Notes under the pieces: model-generated
The model's database searches: none
What the model was told of the DNA's origin: nothing
What the model saw: the letters and a program-made list of their open reading frames with translations, nothing else
Assembly: GCA_022841205.1 (NCBI GenBank)
Contig: JALHCK010000001.1
Span: forward strand, 172,468 to 236,467
DNA: 64,000 nucleotides
From: Methanomicrobiales archaeon
GTDB lineage: Archaea > Halobacteriota > Methanomicrobia > Methanomicrobiales > Methanospirillaceae
Direction of reading: 5' to 3'
Part shown: positions 46,351-54,896 of the stretch, one piece after another
Numbering within the stretch: the first letter of the stretch is position 1
Layout: the number at the start of each line of letters is the position of its first letter
Program-made: the position numbers and the translations under genes

Positions 46351-46530
46351 TATTCTGATGTTTACCCAAATTCAGTTGATTTTGCTGGCATCCTTGATCA
46401 GAGAATATACAGCACGATGACAGGCTCTGATCAATCACAGCATTTTCCGGAGGATTGCCATAAGCCCGGGGATCCAAATTGCATCAGGAGTAAAAAATGT
46501 CCGGACGCAGTCCGTTCGTGCGATAGTCCT

Positions 46531-47988
46531 CTAAGAGCTTCCCCTGAATATTCCCATGAAGAGCACGATAACCGGGATGATCTCAAGCCTGCCGATCCAC
46601 ATCACCAGGATAAAGACCCATTTCGATACAACCGGTATCCCCGGTGAAATATAACCGGCGGAGATCCCACAACAGGAAAGCCCGGAAACCACATCGAACA
46701 CCAGATTCGAGACTTCCAGGGGAACCATGTCAAACTGGAGGATGACCATAGTTGCGATAAAAGCGGCCAGTACCGAGAGGATGATCACCAGCATGCTCTT
46801 GGAGATTTCAGGTTCCGCAATCCGTTCTGAAATTCTCTCTCCCCCGTAGGTGAATGGGACAAGCGCTTTTGACCGGGCAAAGATACGTTTGAACCACCAC
46901 GCCATTCCCCGGAATCCTATCGCTATGCGGGAAAGTTTTATCCCGCCTGCCGTGCTCTCCGATGATCCACCGATGAACACAAGGGCGGTGAGAAGTACGA
47001 TCGTGACACCGGGAAAGAGGTTGAGATTTGCATTCTGGTATCCCGTTGTACTGATCGCCGCTGCGGCCATGAATAGTCCCTGGCGAATGGCATCGCCAGA
47101 GGATAGGCCAAGCATCAGGGTGAGGTCCATTATAACGATTGCCGCACCAGTGAAAAGGAAGATAAGGAGGAGCATGACCTGTTCGTTCCCGGTAAGGGAG
47201 AGTTTCCGTTTGCGGTAGGAGATGTAGTAGAGAGTGAAAGGAGTAGAGCCGAGAAGCATGACCGGGATAAGCAGGTATTCGAGGAGAGGGTTTGCATAGG
47301 ATTGTATTCCTCCCTCTATGGGAATGAATCCCCCGGTTGATATGGTTGAGAGCGAGAGGGTTATGGCATCATACAGAGGTATGCCTGATATCAGGATTAT
47401 CCCGATTCCGATAAGTGTGAGGAAGATGTACACAGCCCAGATATCTTTTCCTGTATTGATAACAGAGGGTAGAATTCGTTCGCTCCTGCTGTCCGCCTGG
47501 AAGAGCGATGACTGGACCAGACCGCTTCTCGCAGCCATGGTGATAGAGAGAGCAATCGCCCCGATCCCCCCAACCCACTGCATGTAGGTTCTCCAGAAGA
47601 GAATGGTCTCGGGAATCCCTGAAACCGAGGGAAAAAGGGAAAACCCTGTCCCGGTCCAGCCTGCCATGCACTCAAAAAGTGCATCGGTAAACGATAGCTT
47701 GAGAACCAGGATGAACGGGATGGTGCTTACCAGTGCGAAGGCAAGCCACACCAGTGCAACCGAGCACATGGCTGATGAGAGCCTGATCTCTTCCTTTTTC
47801 CGGGGGATTCGGGCAAGGAGCGTGCCAAGGATGAAAAGCAGGATCGGCACAAGGGCCATGGAAAGGATAAGCGAGAATTCCCTGAATACAAGAGCGGCAG
47901 CCAGTGGGACCGCCGTAAGCGGACTGATAAAGGCAAGCATCCCTCCAAGCTCGGCAAGCACGGTGGAAAAGTAAGAGATTCTGCCCAT
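46531..47988 (-). CDS. trkH: TrkH/KtrB-type potassium transporter
   Basis: A 485-residue membrane protein with four M1-pore-M2 repeats. The four pore loops are AGWTGTGFS, LSTISTGGF, AAISTTGYQ and SGLSCCGIS, each with the filter glycine. It takes up K+ across the membrane, probably together with a TrkA-type regulator that is not in this window. Archaeal methanogens use potassium as their main osmolyte. It starts at ATG and is a single gene between the nitrogenase-like operon and phosphoribulokinase. Confidence 0.9.
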   Translation of the reverse strand: MGRISYFSTVLAELGGMLAFISPLTAVPLAAALVFREFSLILSMALVPILLFILGTLLARIPRKKEEIRLSSAMCSVALVWLAFALVSTIPFILVLKLSFTDALFECMAGWTGTGFSLFPSVSGIPETILFWRTYMQWVGGIGAIALSITMAARSGLVQSSLFQADSRSERILPSVINTGKDIWAVYIFLTLIGIGIILISGIPLYDAITLSLSTISTGGFIPIEGGIQSYANPLLEYLLIPVMLLGSTPFTLYYISYRKRKLSLTGNEQVMLLLIFLFTGAAIVIMDLTLMLGLSSGDAIRQGLFMAAAAISTTGYQNANLNLFPGVTIVLLTALVFIGGSSESTAGGIKLSRIAIGFRGMAWWFKRIFARSKALVPFTYGGERISERIAEPEISKSMLVIILSVLAAFIATMVILQFDMVPLEVSNLVFDVVSGLSCCGISAGYISPGIPVVSKWVFILVMWIGRLEIIPVIVLFMGIFRGSS

Positions 47989-48077
47989 TATTACAGAGTA
48001 AACCTTTTAATATGAAAATGACTCCGCCATTTTCTTTCCGCATGCTTGTATAACATGGAAAACCATGCGGTTTTTGA

Positions 48078-49064
48078 CTACCTTTCCGCAGTCGGGATAT
48101 CAGCGTATAAGGCAGGCGAAAGGATGTCGTGGATTATTCTCCAGCAGAAGATTAGCTGGGCGATCTCTGGGGGGGTGAGAAAGTCGCGGCTCTCATAAAC
48201 CGCTGCAGGATCGACACCGGTCTCGCCCTCAAGGGATCTGAAGAACGGGATCAGGAACTTTCGATCGAATTCGCCATCGAGGGTGAATGTTGCGATCACT
48301 TCACCATCCCGTACCTGGTGGCCGTATTCGAGGTAGAATGCCGGTGTATCCATCATGGGAAGCAGTGGGAGATTGATGGAAAGGCAGGAGTAATCGCCCT
48401 GTTCCGACAACGGTGCCTGGATGAACGTTACCCGGTAGACGTTTCTGGTCCAGCCGAGCTCGCGGCCGAACCTTGAAAACGCGATATGGATTACTGCATC
48501 GGCGTATTTCCGCTGAGGTGCGATATAGCGGGAATAATCAGCCTGTCTTTTCCTGATTTCCTCGATGACCTCCTGTTCGGAATACCCCCGCTTATCGACA
48601 TCACGCTTGACCTTCCATTCTCTCTTGACATCCGGAGCTGGATCCACGTATAGGGAAAAGTCGATGAGCCTGCGAAGACCAGGGGTAAACAGCGTATGGA
48701 GGCCTTCGAGGATGAGTATCTTTGAGGGTGAAAACTCAACCGGTCCTTCCAGCTTCCCGGTCGTGTGGTTGTAAACTTTCTTCATGACTGGTGTTCCGGA
48801 TTTCAGCAGACGCAGATCCTGCTCAAGGCCTTCCAGGTCGTTTGCTTCCGGTGCAAGCGGGGTGATATTGAGGATACGGCGCTCTTCACGGTCAAAACGG
48901 TGGTAATCATCGAGCGTGATGGTTGAGACCAGCCGGTCACTAAAGAGATGCCGGAGGACTGCGGTGAAGGTGGACTTACCTGATCCGCTGTCACCAGCGA
49001 CGCCAATAATGTATGTACCGGCCTTTGCCGCGCACAATTCGTGAAATGGGGAGTGTTTTTCCAT
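48078..49064 (-). CDS. prk: Archaeal phosphoribulokinase
   Basis: This 328-residue kinase is of the phosphoribulokinase/uridine kinase family. Walker A is GVAGDSGSGKST (21-32). The next signs are LDDYHRFDREERR, the Walker B-like KILILEGLHTLF, and RDVDKRGYSEQEV. It phosphorylates ribulose 5-phosphate to the RuBisCO substrate. In Methanospirillum hungatei the homologue was shown to work with RuBisCO in a reductive hexulose-phosphate route. No RuBisCO gene is in the window. Starts at 49073 and 49064 are both possible. It follows fprA by 40-50 bases. Confidence 0.85.
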   Translation of the reverse strand: MEKHSPFHELCAAKAGTYIIGVAGDSGSGKSTFTAVLRHLFSDRLVSTITLDDYHRFDREERRILNITPLAPEANDLEGLEQDLRLLKSGTPVMKKVYNHTTGKLEGPVEFSPSKILILEGLHTLFTPGLRRLIDFSLYVDPAPDVKREWKVKRDVDKRGYSEQEVIEEIRKRQADYSRYIAPQRKYADAVIHIAFSRFGRELGWTRNVYRVTFIQAPLSEQGDYSCLSINLPLLPMMDTPAFYLEYGHQVRDGEVIATFTLDGEFDRKFLIPFFRSLEGETGVDPAAVYESRDFLTPPEIAQLIFCWRIIHDILSPALYADIPTAER

Positions 49065-49113
49065 ACCGGTCATAGGGAGGGTTGGGGAAATCCATCCCTG
49101 ATACCTGTCCGGA

Positions 49114-50304
49114 TTACGGATGAGTTCCGGAAATCTGCTTATGTCTTGCCGCGATGGTATCGGCAAGGGCTTCAAGGTTCCGGAGACATTCAGAGTCAGG
49201 TGCACCTTTCACATAGACAGGCTCCAGCATCTCTGCTGTGAGCCGGGAGAGCATCCCCTTGAGTATTCCCACCGTGTTCCCCCCCCATCCATATGATCCG
49301 ATAACTGCTGCGAACCGGGTCTTTGGGCGGAGCAGGTTTGTGATATAAGCTGCATTTGCCACAACCGGATGAGGGCCAAACAGCATCGTGGGAGTCCCGA
49401 TCACCACGGTGGCAGCGTCAACGAGCGACATGGCAATTTCACCAAGGTCCGATGCCAGCAGGTTGAATACCCTGACCGTAGCATCCCGTTCGACCAGTGC
49501 GCTGGTCAGATGAGCTACCATCTTTTCCGTACTCCCGTGCATGCTCACATATACGATGACCACTTCGTTCTTGACGTCATCCGATATCCAATCCCGGTAC
49601 GCACCGAAGATGGAATCGGGCGAATGGTAGAGTGGTCCATGGCTGGGGGCGACGATACGGATATCGTACGAGGAAAGCCGTGTCATGTGTTCCCTGATGT
49701 TTGACCGGAACGGCATCATAATCTCGGCGTAGTACCGCTTTGCCGAATGGTAGATATCCCTGGCGTCGTCGACGAACAGGTCAGAGGTAGCAAGGTGAGA
49801 TCCGAAGAGATCGCAGGAGAAGAGTACGCGGTCCTCCTGCAGGTAAGTGAACATGGTCTCCGGCCAGTGCACCCACGGAGCCATGATGAACTCGAGAGTT
49901 TTATCTCCAAGGGAGATCGTATCGCCGTCCTTGACCACAAGGAAGCGCTCCGGAGCAATGCCCAGCAGGTTCACCACAAGATCGCGACACTTCTCACTTC
50001 CCACGATCTGTGCCCGGGGAAAGAGCTCAGCGGCCATAGGCAGGGACCCGGAATGGTCCTGTTCGGCATGGTTTACGATAATGTAATCTACCGATTCGGC
50101 TCCTGCTTTGACCAGGTTGCCAACGTACTCTAACTCCTTTGGCGGATCGACAGTGTCGATCAACGCTGTTTTCTTGCTTCCGGAGATGAGGAATGCATTG
50201 TAGCTGGTTCCTTCCGGAAGCGGGATCAGGGCGTCAAAAAGACGCCGATCCCAGTCAATCGCACCGATCCAGTAAATTCCAGGGAGAACTTCTCTTACAG
50301 TCAT
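49114..50304 (-). CDS. fprA: Flavodiiron protein (F420H2 oxidase, FprA)
   Basis: This 396-residue two-domain protein detoxifies oxygen by reducing it to water with F420H2. The beta-lactamase-like domain has the diiron motif HAEQDH (His79, Glu81, Asp83, His84), then VHWPETMF, LFSCDLFGSH and APSHGPLY with the other ligands. The flavodoxin domain begins about residue 245 with VIVYVSMHGSTEKM and has GTPTMLFGPHP and GSYGWGG loops. Electron donor F420H2 is inferred from methanogen homologues. It leads the unit with phosphoribulokinase. Confidence 0.9.
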   Translation of the reverse strand: MTVREVLPGIYWIGAIDWDRRLFDALIPLPEGTSYNAFLISGSKKTALIDTVDPPKELEYVGNLVKAGAESVDYIIVNHAEQDHSGSLPMAAELFPRAQIVGSEKCRDLVVNLLGIAPERFLVVKDGDTISLGDKTLEFIMAPWVHWPETMFTYLQEDRVLFSCDLFGSHLATSDLFVDDARDIYHSAKRYYAEIMMPFRSNIREHMTRLSSYDIRIVAPSHGPLYHSPDSIFGAYRDWISDDVKNEVVIVYVSMHGSTEKMVAHLTSALVERDATVRVFNLLASDLGEIAMSLVDAATVVIGTPTMLFGPHPVVANAAYITNLLRPKTRFAAVIGSYGWGGNTVGILKGMLSRLTAEMLEPVYVKGAPDSECLRNLEALADTIAARHKQISGTHP

Positions 50305-50476
50305 CGTAGCTCAACTCTCTTATCCCGCAGGGGCGGTTCCGGCAGAGGAAAACCTCTGCCGTTCCGGGCGGGAAACATACCGCATTAGGGTGCTCATCCG
50401 CGCAGATAACCATTTCTATCAGGCCAGCCTTCCGGATATGCATAATGCTTATTGACCGGCCAGTTCATTTTCCAGC

Positions 50477-51028
50477 ATGAATGATGAAGGTGACTGTCTC
50501 AGGGTTGCTCTAATGCTTATGGCCATGTCGGCACGGACAGCCCCGAAAGGAAAGGGGCAGGATTCGATCGTGACAAGGATTGTCTTAAAAGAGGATCTTC
50601 CAGCTCTTGCAGCCGCGATGAAGGCGTTTGGAGAGAAACATGATCTCCGCTTCTTCATCAGGGATGCTGGAAACGTTGCAGCATCCGCGGCCTGTCTTAT
50701 TATCGGTGTGAAGGGGCAGGAAACCCTGGGGATAAACTGCCAGGGCTGCGGGTATTCATCCTGCGCTGCGATGAGCGAAGCCTGTGGGGAGATGGAAGAA
50801 TCCGTTTCGCCGTTCCTCGGCCCAAACTGCATCATGAAGGTTGCAGATTTGGGGATTGCTGTCGGGTCTGCGGTAAAAACTGCATCGATGCTCAACCTCG
50901 ATAACAGGATAATGTATTCCGCCGGTGTAGCAGCCCGTTTACTTGGTTTGATTTCAGAATGTTCGGTTGCCTACGGAATCCCTGTCAGTGCGACCGGCAA
51001 GAACATTTATTTTGACCGTTCATCCTAG
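50477..51028 (+). CDS. DUF2148 ferredoxin-domain protein
   Basis: A 183-residue protein of the DUF2148 family. The cysteine motif NCQGCGYSSC lies at about 94-103, with another cysteine at ACGEM and GPNCIMKVADLGIAVGSAVKTA after it. These suggest one [4Fe-4S] cluster. The family is common in anaerobes and has no known reaction. It is encoded divergently from fprA and 24 bases before the GHMP kinase gene. No strong ribosome site precedes the ATG, so a short or absent leader is likely. Confidence 0.85.
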   Translation: MNDEGDCLRVALMLMAMSARTAPKGKGQDSIVTRIVLKEDLPALAAAMKAFGEKHDLRFFIRDAGNVAASAACLIIGVKGQETLGINCQGCGYSSCAAMSEACGEMEESVSPFLGPNCIMKVADLGIAVGSAVKTASMLNLDNRIMYSAGVAARLLGLISECSVAYGIPVSATGKNIYFDRSS

Positions 51029-51052
51029 GTCAGAGACGGAAGTGCCCAAACT

Positions 51053-52129
51053 ATGGCTGTCATGAAGATCAGGGGAGGAGATCTCGATCTCGTGGAGTAC
51101 GAGTTCTCTCCATTCAAACCAGGCGGGCAGATCAAGACAATCGGCCTGCAGAAAAAATATCCCATCGCCCCGCGGGAAGGTCGCGTCACGGTTCGATCGC
51201 CAGCCCGGATCCACCTCACCGTGCTTGATATGAACCGGTTTGCCCCGGCCCGTCCGGGAGGCGGAGGGATCGGGTTTGCCATCCAGCTCTATTGCAGTGT
51301 CGAGGTTGAATGCCGGCCTTCAGGAATCGAGGTGGATTATTCCCGACCGGCCCTCATCCGGCATTTTGTGGAGGTATTCAAAGCCATAACAGGGTATGAG
51401 GGCGGCTTTTCTATCCGCGCAATGGATCACCACCATCAGCACGTGGGATTGGGTTCGACAAGCACCATCATGATCTCCCTTGCCCACGCCCTGAACTACG
51501 CAGTGGGCTCACCGCTCTCCGCGGATCAGTTAAGAAAGGTCGTCGGGAATAATTACGTCGAAGAGACTGCCGATGGCAATATCGCATTCGGCTTTGAGAC
51601 CGGTGTCGGTCCTGCGGCGAGCACCTACGGGGGGATGGCAATCCTCGGTGATGAACTCACGCTCGCCTATCATCATCCATTCGCCGAAGGAAAGAATGTA
51701 TTCATCGTTATTCCTCCAAGTGATATATCCTCTGCGGGGACAAAGGAGTTCGATCTACTCATGAATCGTGCCAGGGTTCTTGATTACCGTGACCGCGAAC
51801 TGAAGACCTATTTCGTGTTGATGGATCTTATCCCTGCCATCGAGGAAGATGACCTCAAGAGGATGGGCTCGATAATCTGGGAAATTGAGTTCCGCGGATC
51901 GAAGCGGGCGGAGGTGGAACATCATTCCTTTGAGATTTATCACTACATGAGCGGTCTCAGGCAGGCAGGGCTCGAATTCGTGGGAATGAGTTCGGTTGGA
52001 CCATCTATCTCCATTATCACCGGGAGAGACCGCGCCTTCGTGGAGAAGGTCGTCCGGGATCTCGGCCTCTCGATCGCTGTAGAGACGAAAGTGGACAACA
52101 CTGGACTCTCCATCACCCACACCTGTTGA
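51053..52129 (+). CDS. GHMP kinase of the beta-RFAP synthase family
   Basis: A 358-residue protein. After about 45 residues of N-terminal extension comes TVRSPARIHLTVLDMN, then GGGGIGFAIQ, and the GHMP phosphate loop HVGLGSTSTIM. It resembles beta-ribofuranosylaminobenzene 5'-phosphate synthase, the first committed enzyme of methanopterin synthesis, whose loop reads HVGLGSGTQ. The loop difference and the extension suggest either a Methanomicrobiales variant or a paralogue with another substrate. Later segments GFETGVGPAASTYGGMAIL and GMSSVGPSISIITG are typical of the family. Confidence 0.65.
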   Translation: MAVMKIRGGDLDLVEYEFSPFKPGGQIKTIGLQKKYPIAPREGRVTVRSPARIHLTVLDMNRFAPARPGGGGIGFAIQLYCSVEVECRPSGIEVDYSRPALIRHFVEVFKAITGYEGGFSIRAMDHHHQHVGLGSTSTIMISLAHALNYAVGSPLSADQLRKVVGNNYVEETADGNIAFGFETGVGPAASTYGGMAILGDELTLAYHHPFAEGKNVFIVIPPSDISSAGTKEFDLLMNRARVLDYRDRELKTYFVLMDLIPAIEEDDLKRMGSIIWEIEFRGSKRAEVEHHSFEIYHYMSGLRQAGLEFVGMSSVGPSISIITGRDRAFVEKVVRDLGLSIAVETKVDNTGLSITHTC

Positions 52130-52138
52130 TGTCCCAAT

Positions 52139-52816
52139 TCATTCCACCTGCTCTCTCATTTTTCGGGCTTTCAAGTAACTTCTGACCAATGCCCCGGCCA
52201 TGACAGGTACGGTGGCCAGGATAAGGATTCCCATGCCATAGATGAACCAGATGATGTGATCCCGTATGAAGGGATGGGTTCCGAAGAGAAACCCGATCGA
52301 GGTGATGGCCACAGACCACGCAGCGGCAGAAAGAGCATTGAAGAGCAGGAATGTGCGGAAATCCATGGCCCCAACCCCTGCAAGGAATGGTGCAAACGTC
52401 CTGATGATCGGGATGAACCGGGCGACAAATATGGCTTTTGCACCAAAACGCTGGAAATACCGGCTGGTCCGCTCAAGATACTCTCTCCTCATGAGGTCGG
52501 GGAACCACTCCTTTACCACACGTACCCCTGCATTGTGTCCGATCCAGTAATTGAGGCAATCCCCTGCAACAGCCGCAAGGAAAAATAAGAGGAAGAGCCA
52601 TGGCAGAGACAGCAACCCTGCTGCGGCAGCTGCTCCGGCGACGAAGAGCAGGGAATCCCCGGGAAGGAACGTGGTGATGACGAGTCCTGTCTCACAGGTG
52701 ATGATAACCATGAGAATCGCATAGGTCCAGAATCCATAGGTATCGATAAAGAGAGGGAAGTTACTGTCAATATGCGTGATAAATTCCCAGATTCCCGGCC
52801 ACATTGCTCGTACCAT
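52139..52816 (-). CDS. DedA-family membrane protein
   Basis: A 225-residue protein of the DedA/VTT family with four to five hydrophobic helices. Family signs are CETGLVITTFLPGDSLLFVAGA, YWIGHNAGVRV and FGAKAIFVARFIPIIRTFAPFLAG with the paired arginines. Such proteins support membrane homeostasis, probably as proton-linked lipid flippases. It converges on the GHMP kinase gene and is divergent from hypA. Confidence 0.87.
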   Translation of the reverse strand: MVRAMWPGIWEFITHIDSNFPLFIDTYGFWTYAILMVIITCETGLVITTFLPGDSLLFVAGAAAAAGLLSLPWLFLLFFLAAVAGDCLNYWIGHNAGVRVVKEWFPDLMRREYLERTSRYFQRFGAKAIFVARFIPIIRTFAPFLAGVGAMDFRTFLLFNALSAAAWSVAITSIGFLFGTHPFIRDHIIWFIYGMGILILATVPVMAGALVRSYLKARKMREQVE

Positions 52817-52975
52817 GTATGCCCACGCTATATCAATAATTCACAGGGTCCTGCAGGCTTCAAAGCGATGATTTATTGCAGTTCTCTGCCCAAATTATAG
52901 GTAATTGTCATCATCCCGGAACGTTTTCCGCGGGCGTGCAGGAATCGTGCCGGAAACGACCGAAACAGGAACAAC

Positions 52976-53314
52976 ATGCACGAATTTGCAATTGCGTACG
53001 ACATCTATACGACCGCACGGCGAGCGGCCCTTGATCACCATGCAAAACAGGTGAATGTTGTCTGCGTTGATATCGGTGAGATGTCGATGGTCAATCCCGA
53101 GCAGGTCAGGTTTCTCTTTGAAACGCTCATCGAGGACGATTCCATCGTGAAAGGGGCAAAACTTCAGTGTAGTGTTGTTGCCCCTGAGACCCGGTGCGGT
53201 TGCGGGTATACCGGGAACGAGCGCTTCATATGTCCCAGGTGTGGAGCCCTTCCCGAACTGGTCAGGGGGAGAGAGATCGTTGTAACGCACGTTGAGATCG
53301 AAGTGGATGACTGA
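52976..53314 (+). CDS. hypA: Hydrogenase nickel-insertion protein HypA
   Basis: This 112-residue nickel chaperone has the N-terminal MHE nickel site (His2, Glu3) and two zinc CxxC-type motifs (RCGCGYTG and ICPRCGA). Its role is to deliver nickel to [NiFe] hydrogenases, which in this organism would be the F420-reducing, Mvh-type and membrane enzymes. hypE follows within two bases, so both are made together. The HypB partner is not present in the window. Confidence 0.93.
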   Translation: MHEFAIAYDIYTTARRAALDHHAKQVNVVCVDIGEMSMVNPEQVRFLFETLIEDDSIVKGAKLQCSVVAPETRCGCGYTGNERFICPRCGALPELVRGREIVVTHVEIEVDD

Positions 53315-53315
53315 T

Positions 53316-54311
53316 ATGAAAGTAAACCTGATGCACGGTGCAGGCGGCGAAGTCATGGGAGAGCTCCTTGAAGTTCTCACAAGGCTGAAACATCGTAATG
53401 CCGGGGGAATAGGCCTCGAAGCGCTGGATGATGGGGCTGTAATCCCGATCAATGGCACAAACATCGTATTCACCACCGATTCCCACGTGGTCAGGCCGGT
53501 TTTTTTCCCTGGGGGTGATATTGGCCGGATTTCGATCTGCGGTACGGTAAACGATTTGGCTATGATGGGGGGGCGGCCGATCGCCCTCTCCTGTGGGATG
53601 ATCATCGAAGAAGGGTTCCTCATCGAAGATCTCGAGCGCATTGTCCGATCAATGGACCAGGCCCTCGGTGAATGCGGGGCGCACCTGGTCACCGGTGATA
53701 CGAAGGTGCTGGAGCGGGGTGCGCTCGATGGTATTGCCATAAATACAGCGGGAATCGGGGTTGCAGACACTGTAGTGAGGGATTCGGGCCTCCAGGAGGG
53801 GGACGTCATAATTGTCAACGGCACTCTTGGAGACCATGGGATCGCGATCATGGCCGAACGCGCCGGGCTCAAATTCGGCGACCAGGTAATATCCGATGTT
53901 GCTCCGCTCTGGGGTCTCGTTGAAAAGGCACTTGATGCAGGAACCATCCATGCCATGAAAGACCCGACACGGGGCGGGTTTGCAAGCACGATCAACGAGA
54001 TGGCCAGAAAAGGGGGTGTTTCGATCCGGATAACCGAAGATGCGATTCCCATCCGTAGAAGCGTCCGTAGCGCGGCCTCGATGCTCGGAATCGATCCACT
54101 GCAGGTGGCAAACGAAGGAAAGGTCGTCATGGGCGTCCCCAGAGAAGATGCAGAAGAAATTCTTGAGGTGATCCGGAACCATCAATACGGCCGTGATGCG
54201 GCAATCATCGGGAGTGTTGTCCCGGGCGTTAACGTGATCATGGAGACATCAATCGGTGGCGAACGGTTCATCGAGCCGCCGGTGGGAGACCCGGTTCCCA
54301 GGGTCTGCTAA
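53316..54311 (+). CDS. hypE: Hydrogenase maturation protein HypE
   Basis: This 331-residue AIR-synthase-like protein converts a carbamoyl group on its C-terminal cysteine to the cyanide ligand of [NiFe] hydrogenase. The start is MKVNLMHGAGGEVM; typical segments are VFTTDSHVVRPVFFPGGDIG, GTVNDLAMMGGRPIALSCG, GDTKVLERG and KDPTRGGFAST. The protein ends PRVC with the modified cysteine. Two ATG codons (53307, 53316) are in frame; the later one lies just after the hypA stop. Confidence 0.93.
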   Translation: MKVNLMHGAGGEVMGELLEVLTRLKHRNAGGIGLEALDDGAVIPINGTNIVFTTDSHVVRPVFFPGGDIGRISICGTVNDLAMMGGRPIALSCGMIIEEGFLIEDLERIVRSMDQALGECGAHLVTGDTKVLERGALDGIAINTAGIGVADTVVRDSGLQEGDVIIVNGTLGDHGIAIMAERAGLKFGDQVISDVAPLWGLVEKALDAGTIHAMKDPTRGGFASTINEMARKGGVSIRITEDAIPIRRSVRSAASMLGIDPLQVANEGKVVMGVPREDAEEILEVIRNHQYGRDAAIIGSVVPGVNVIMETSIGGERFIEPPVGDPVPRVC

Positions 54312-54320
54312 ACCATTCCG

Positions 54321-54896
54321 TCACGATGTTTCCGGGATTCCAAGATACTTAAAAAGGAGGTCCAGAGCTTCGTATTCCCGTTCTCCACCGCACCTTCGCA
54401 CAAGGCCGGCATGGTGCCTGATCAGGTGGTGAAGATTTTCATCGTGTGACCTGGCAAACCTGGTTGCATGTACGGTGGCCTCTATGATGCTGTTGAATCC
54501 ACGGTTGACCGGATGAATAACCGGCCGTATGACCTCCTGGCGGAGCAGTGAGAGATCCACCACCAGGGCATCGCTTGCCCTCTGTCTGACAGATGCCCTG
54601 TAAGCCGCCCAGGCCTCTGCGCCATTCAGCCTCTGTACCGCAATTCCGCCGGCATTTTCGTTGATAAAAAAGTCGGGTGGAAGATCTTCAAAAGCGGTCC
54701 GGACGTACAGGATCGGATCAAAGATGAAGTTGGCTACCACCCAACCATCTTTTTCGATCCGTCCGGCTGTATGGCTGCCCTGGTACACAACCATCCTGGC
54801 TTCACCGTGGCGACAGATGATTCCCATCGGTGCTGCATTCTGGAATGTTGTGGCAATCACTTCGTTGATGCCATCCCTCAGCAGTCCCAGATCCAT
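54321..54896 (-). CDS. DUF447-family protein
   Basis: A 191-residue protein of the archaeal DUF447 family, which has a split-barrel, flavin-reductase-like fold. Signs are GINEVIATTFQNAAPMGIICR, VANFIFDPILYVRTAFEDL, and PVNRGFNSIIEATVHATRF. As I recall, homologues of this and of the gene before it occur in methylotrophic bacteria within the clusters for tetrahydromethanopterin- and methanofuran-linked C1 transfer, which hints at a cofactor role. The start at 54896 overlaps the preceding gene by 19 bases. Confidence 0.8.
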   Translation of the reverse strand: MDLGLLRDGINEVIATTFQNAAPMGIICRHGEARMVVYQGSHTAGRIEKDGWVVANFIFDPILYVRTAFEDLPPDFFINENAGGIAVQRLNGAEAWAAYRASVRQRASDALVVDLSLLRQEVIRPVIHPVNRGFNSIIEATVHATRFARSHDENLHHLIRHHAGLVRRCGGEREYEALDLLFKYLGIPETS

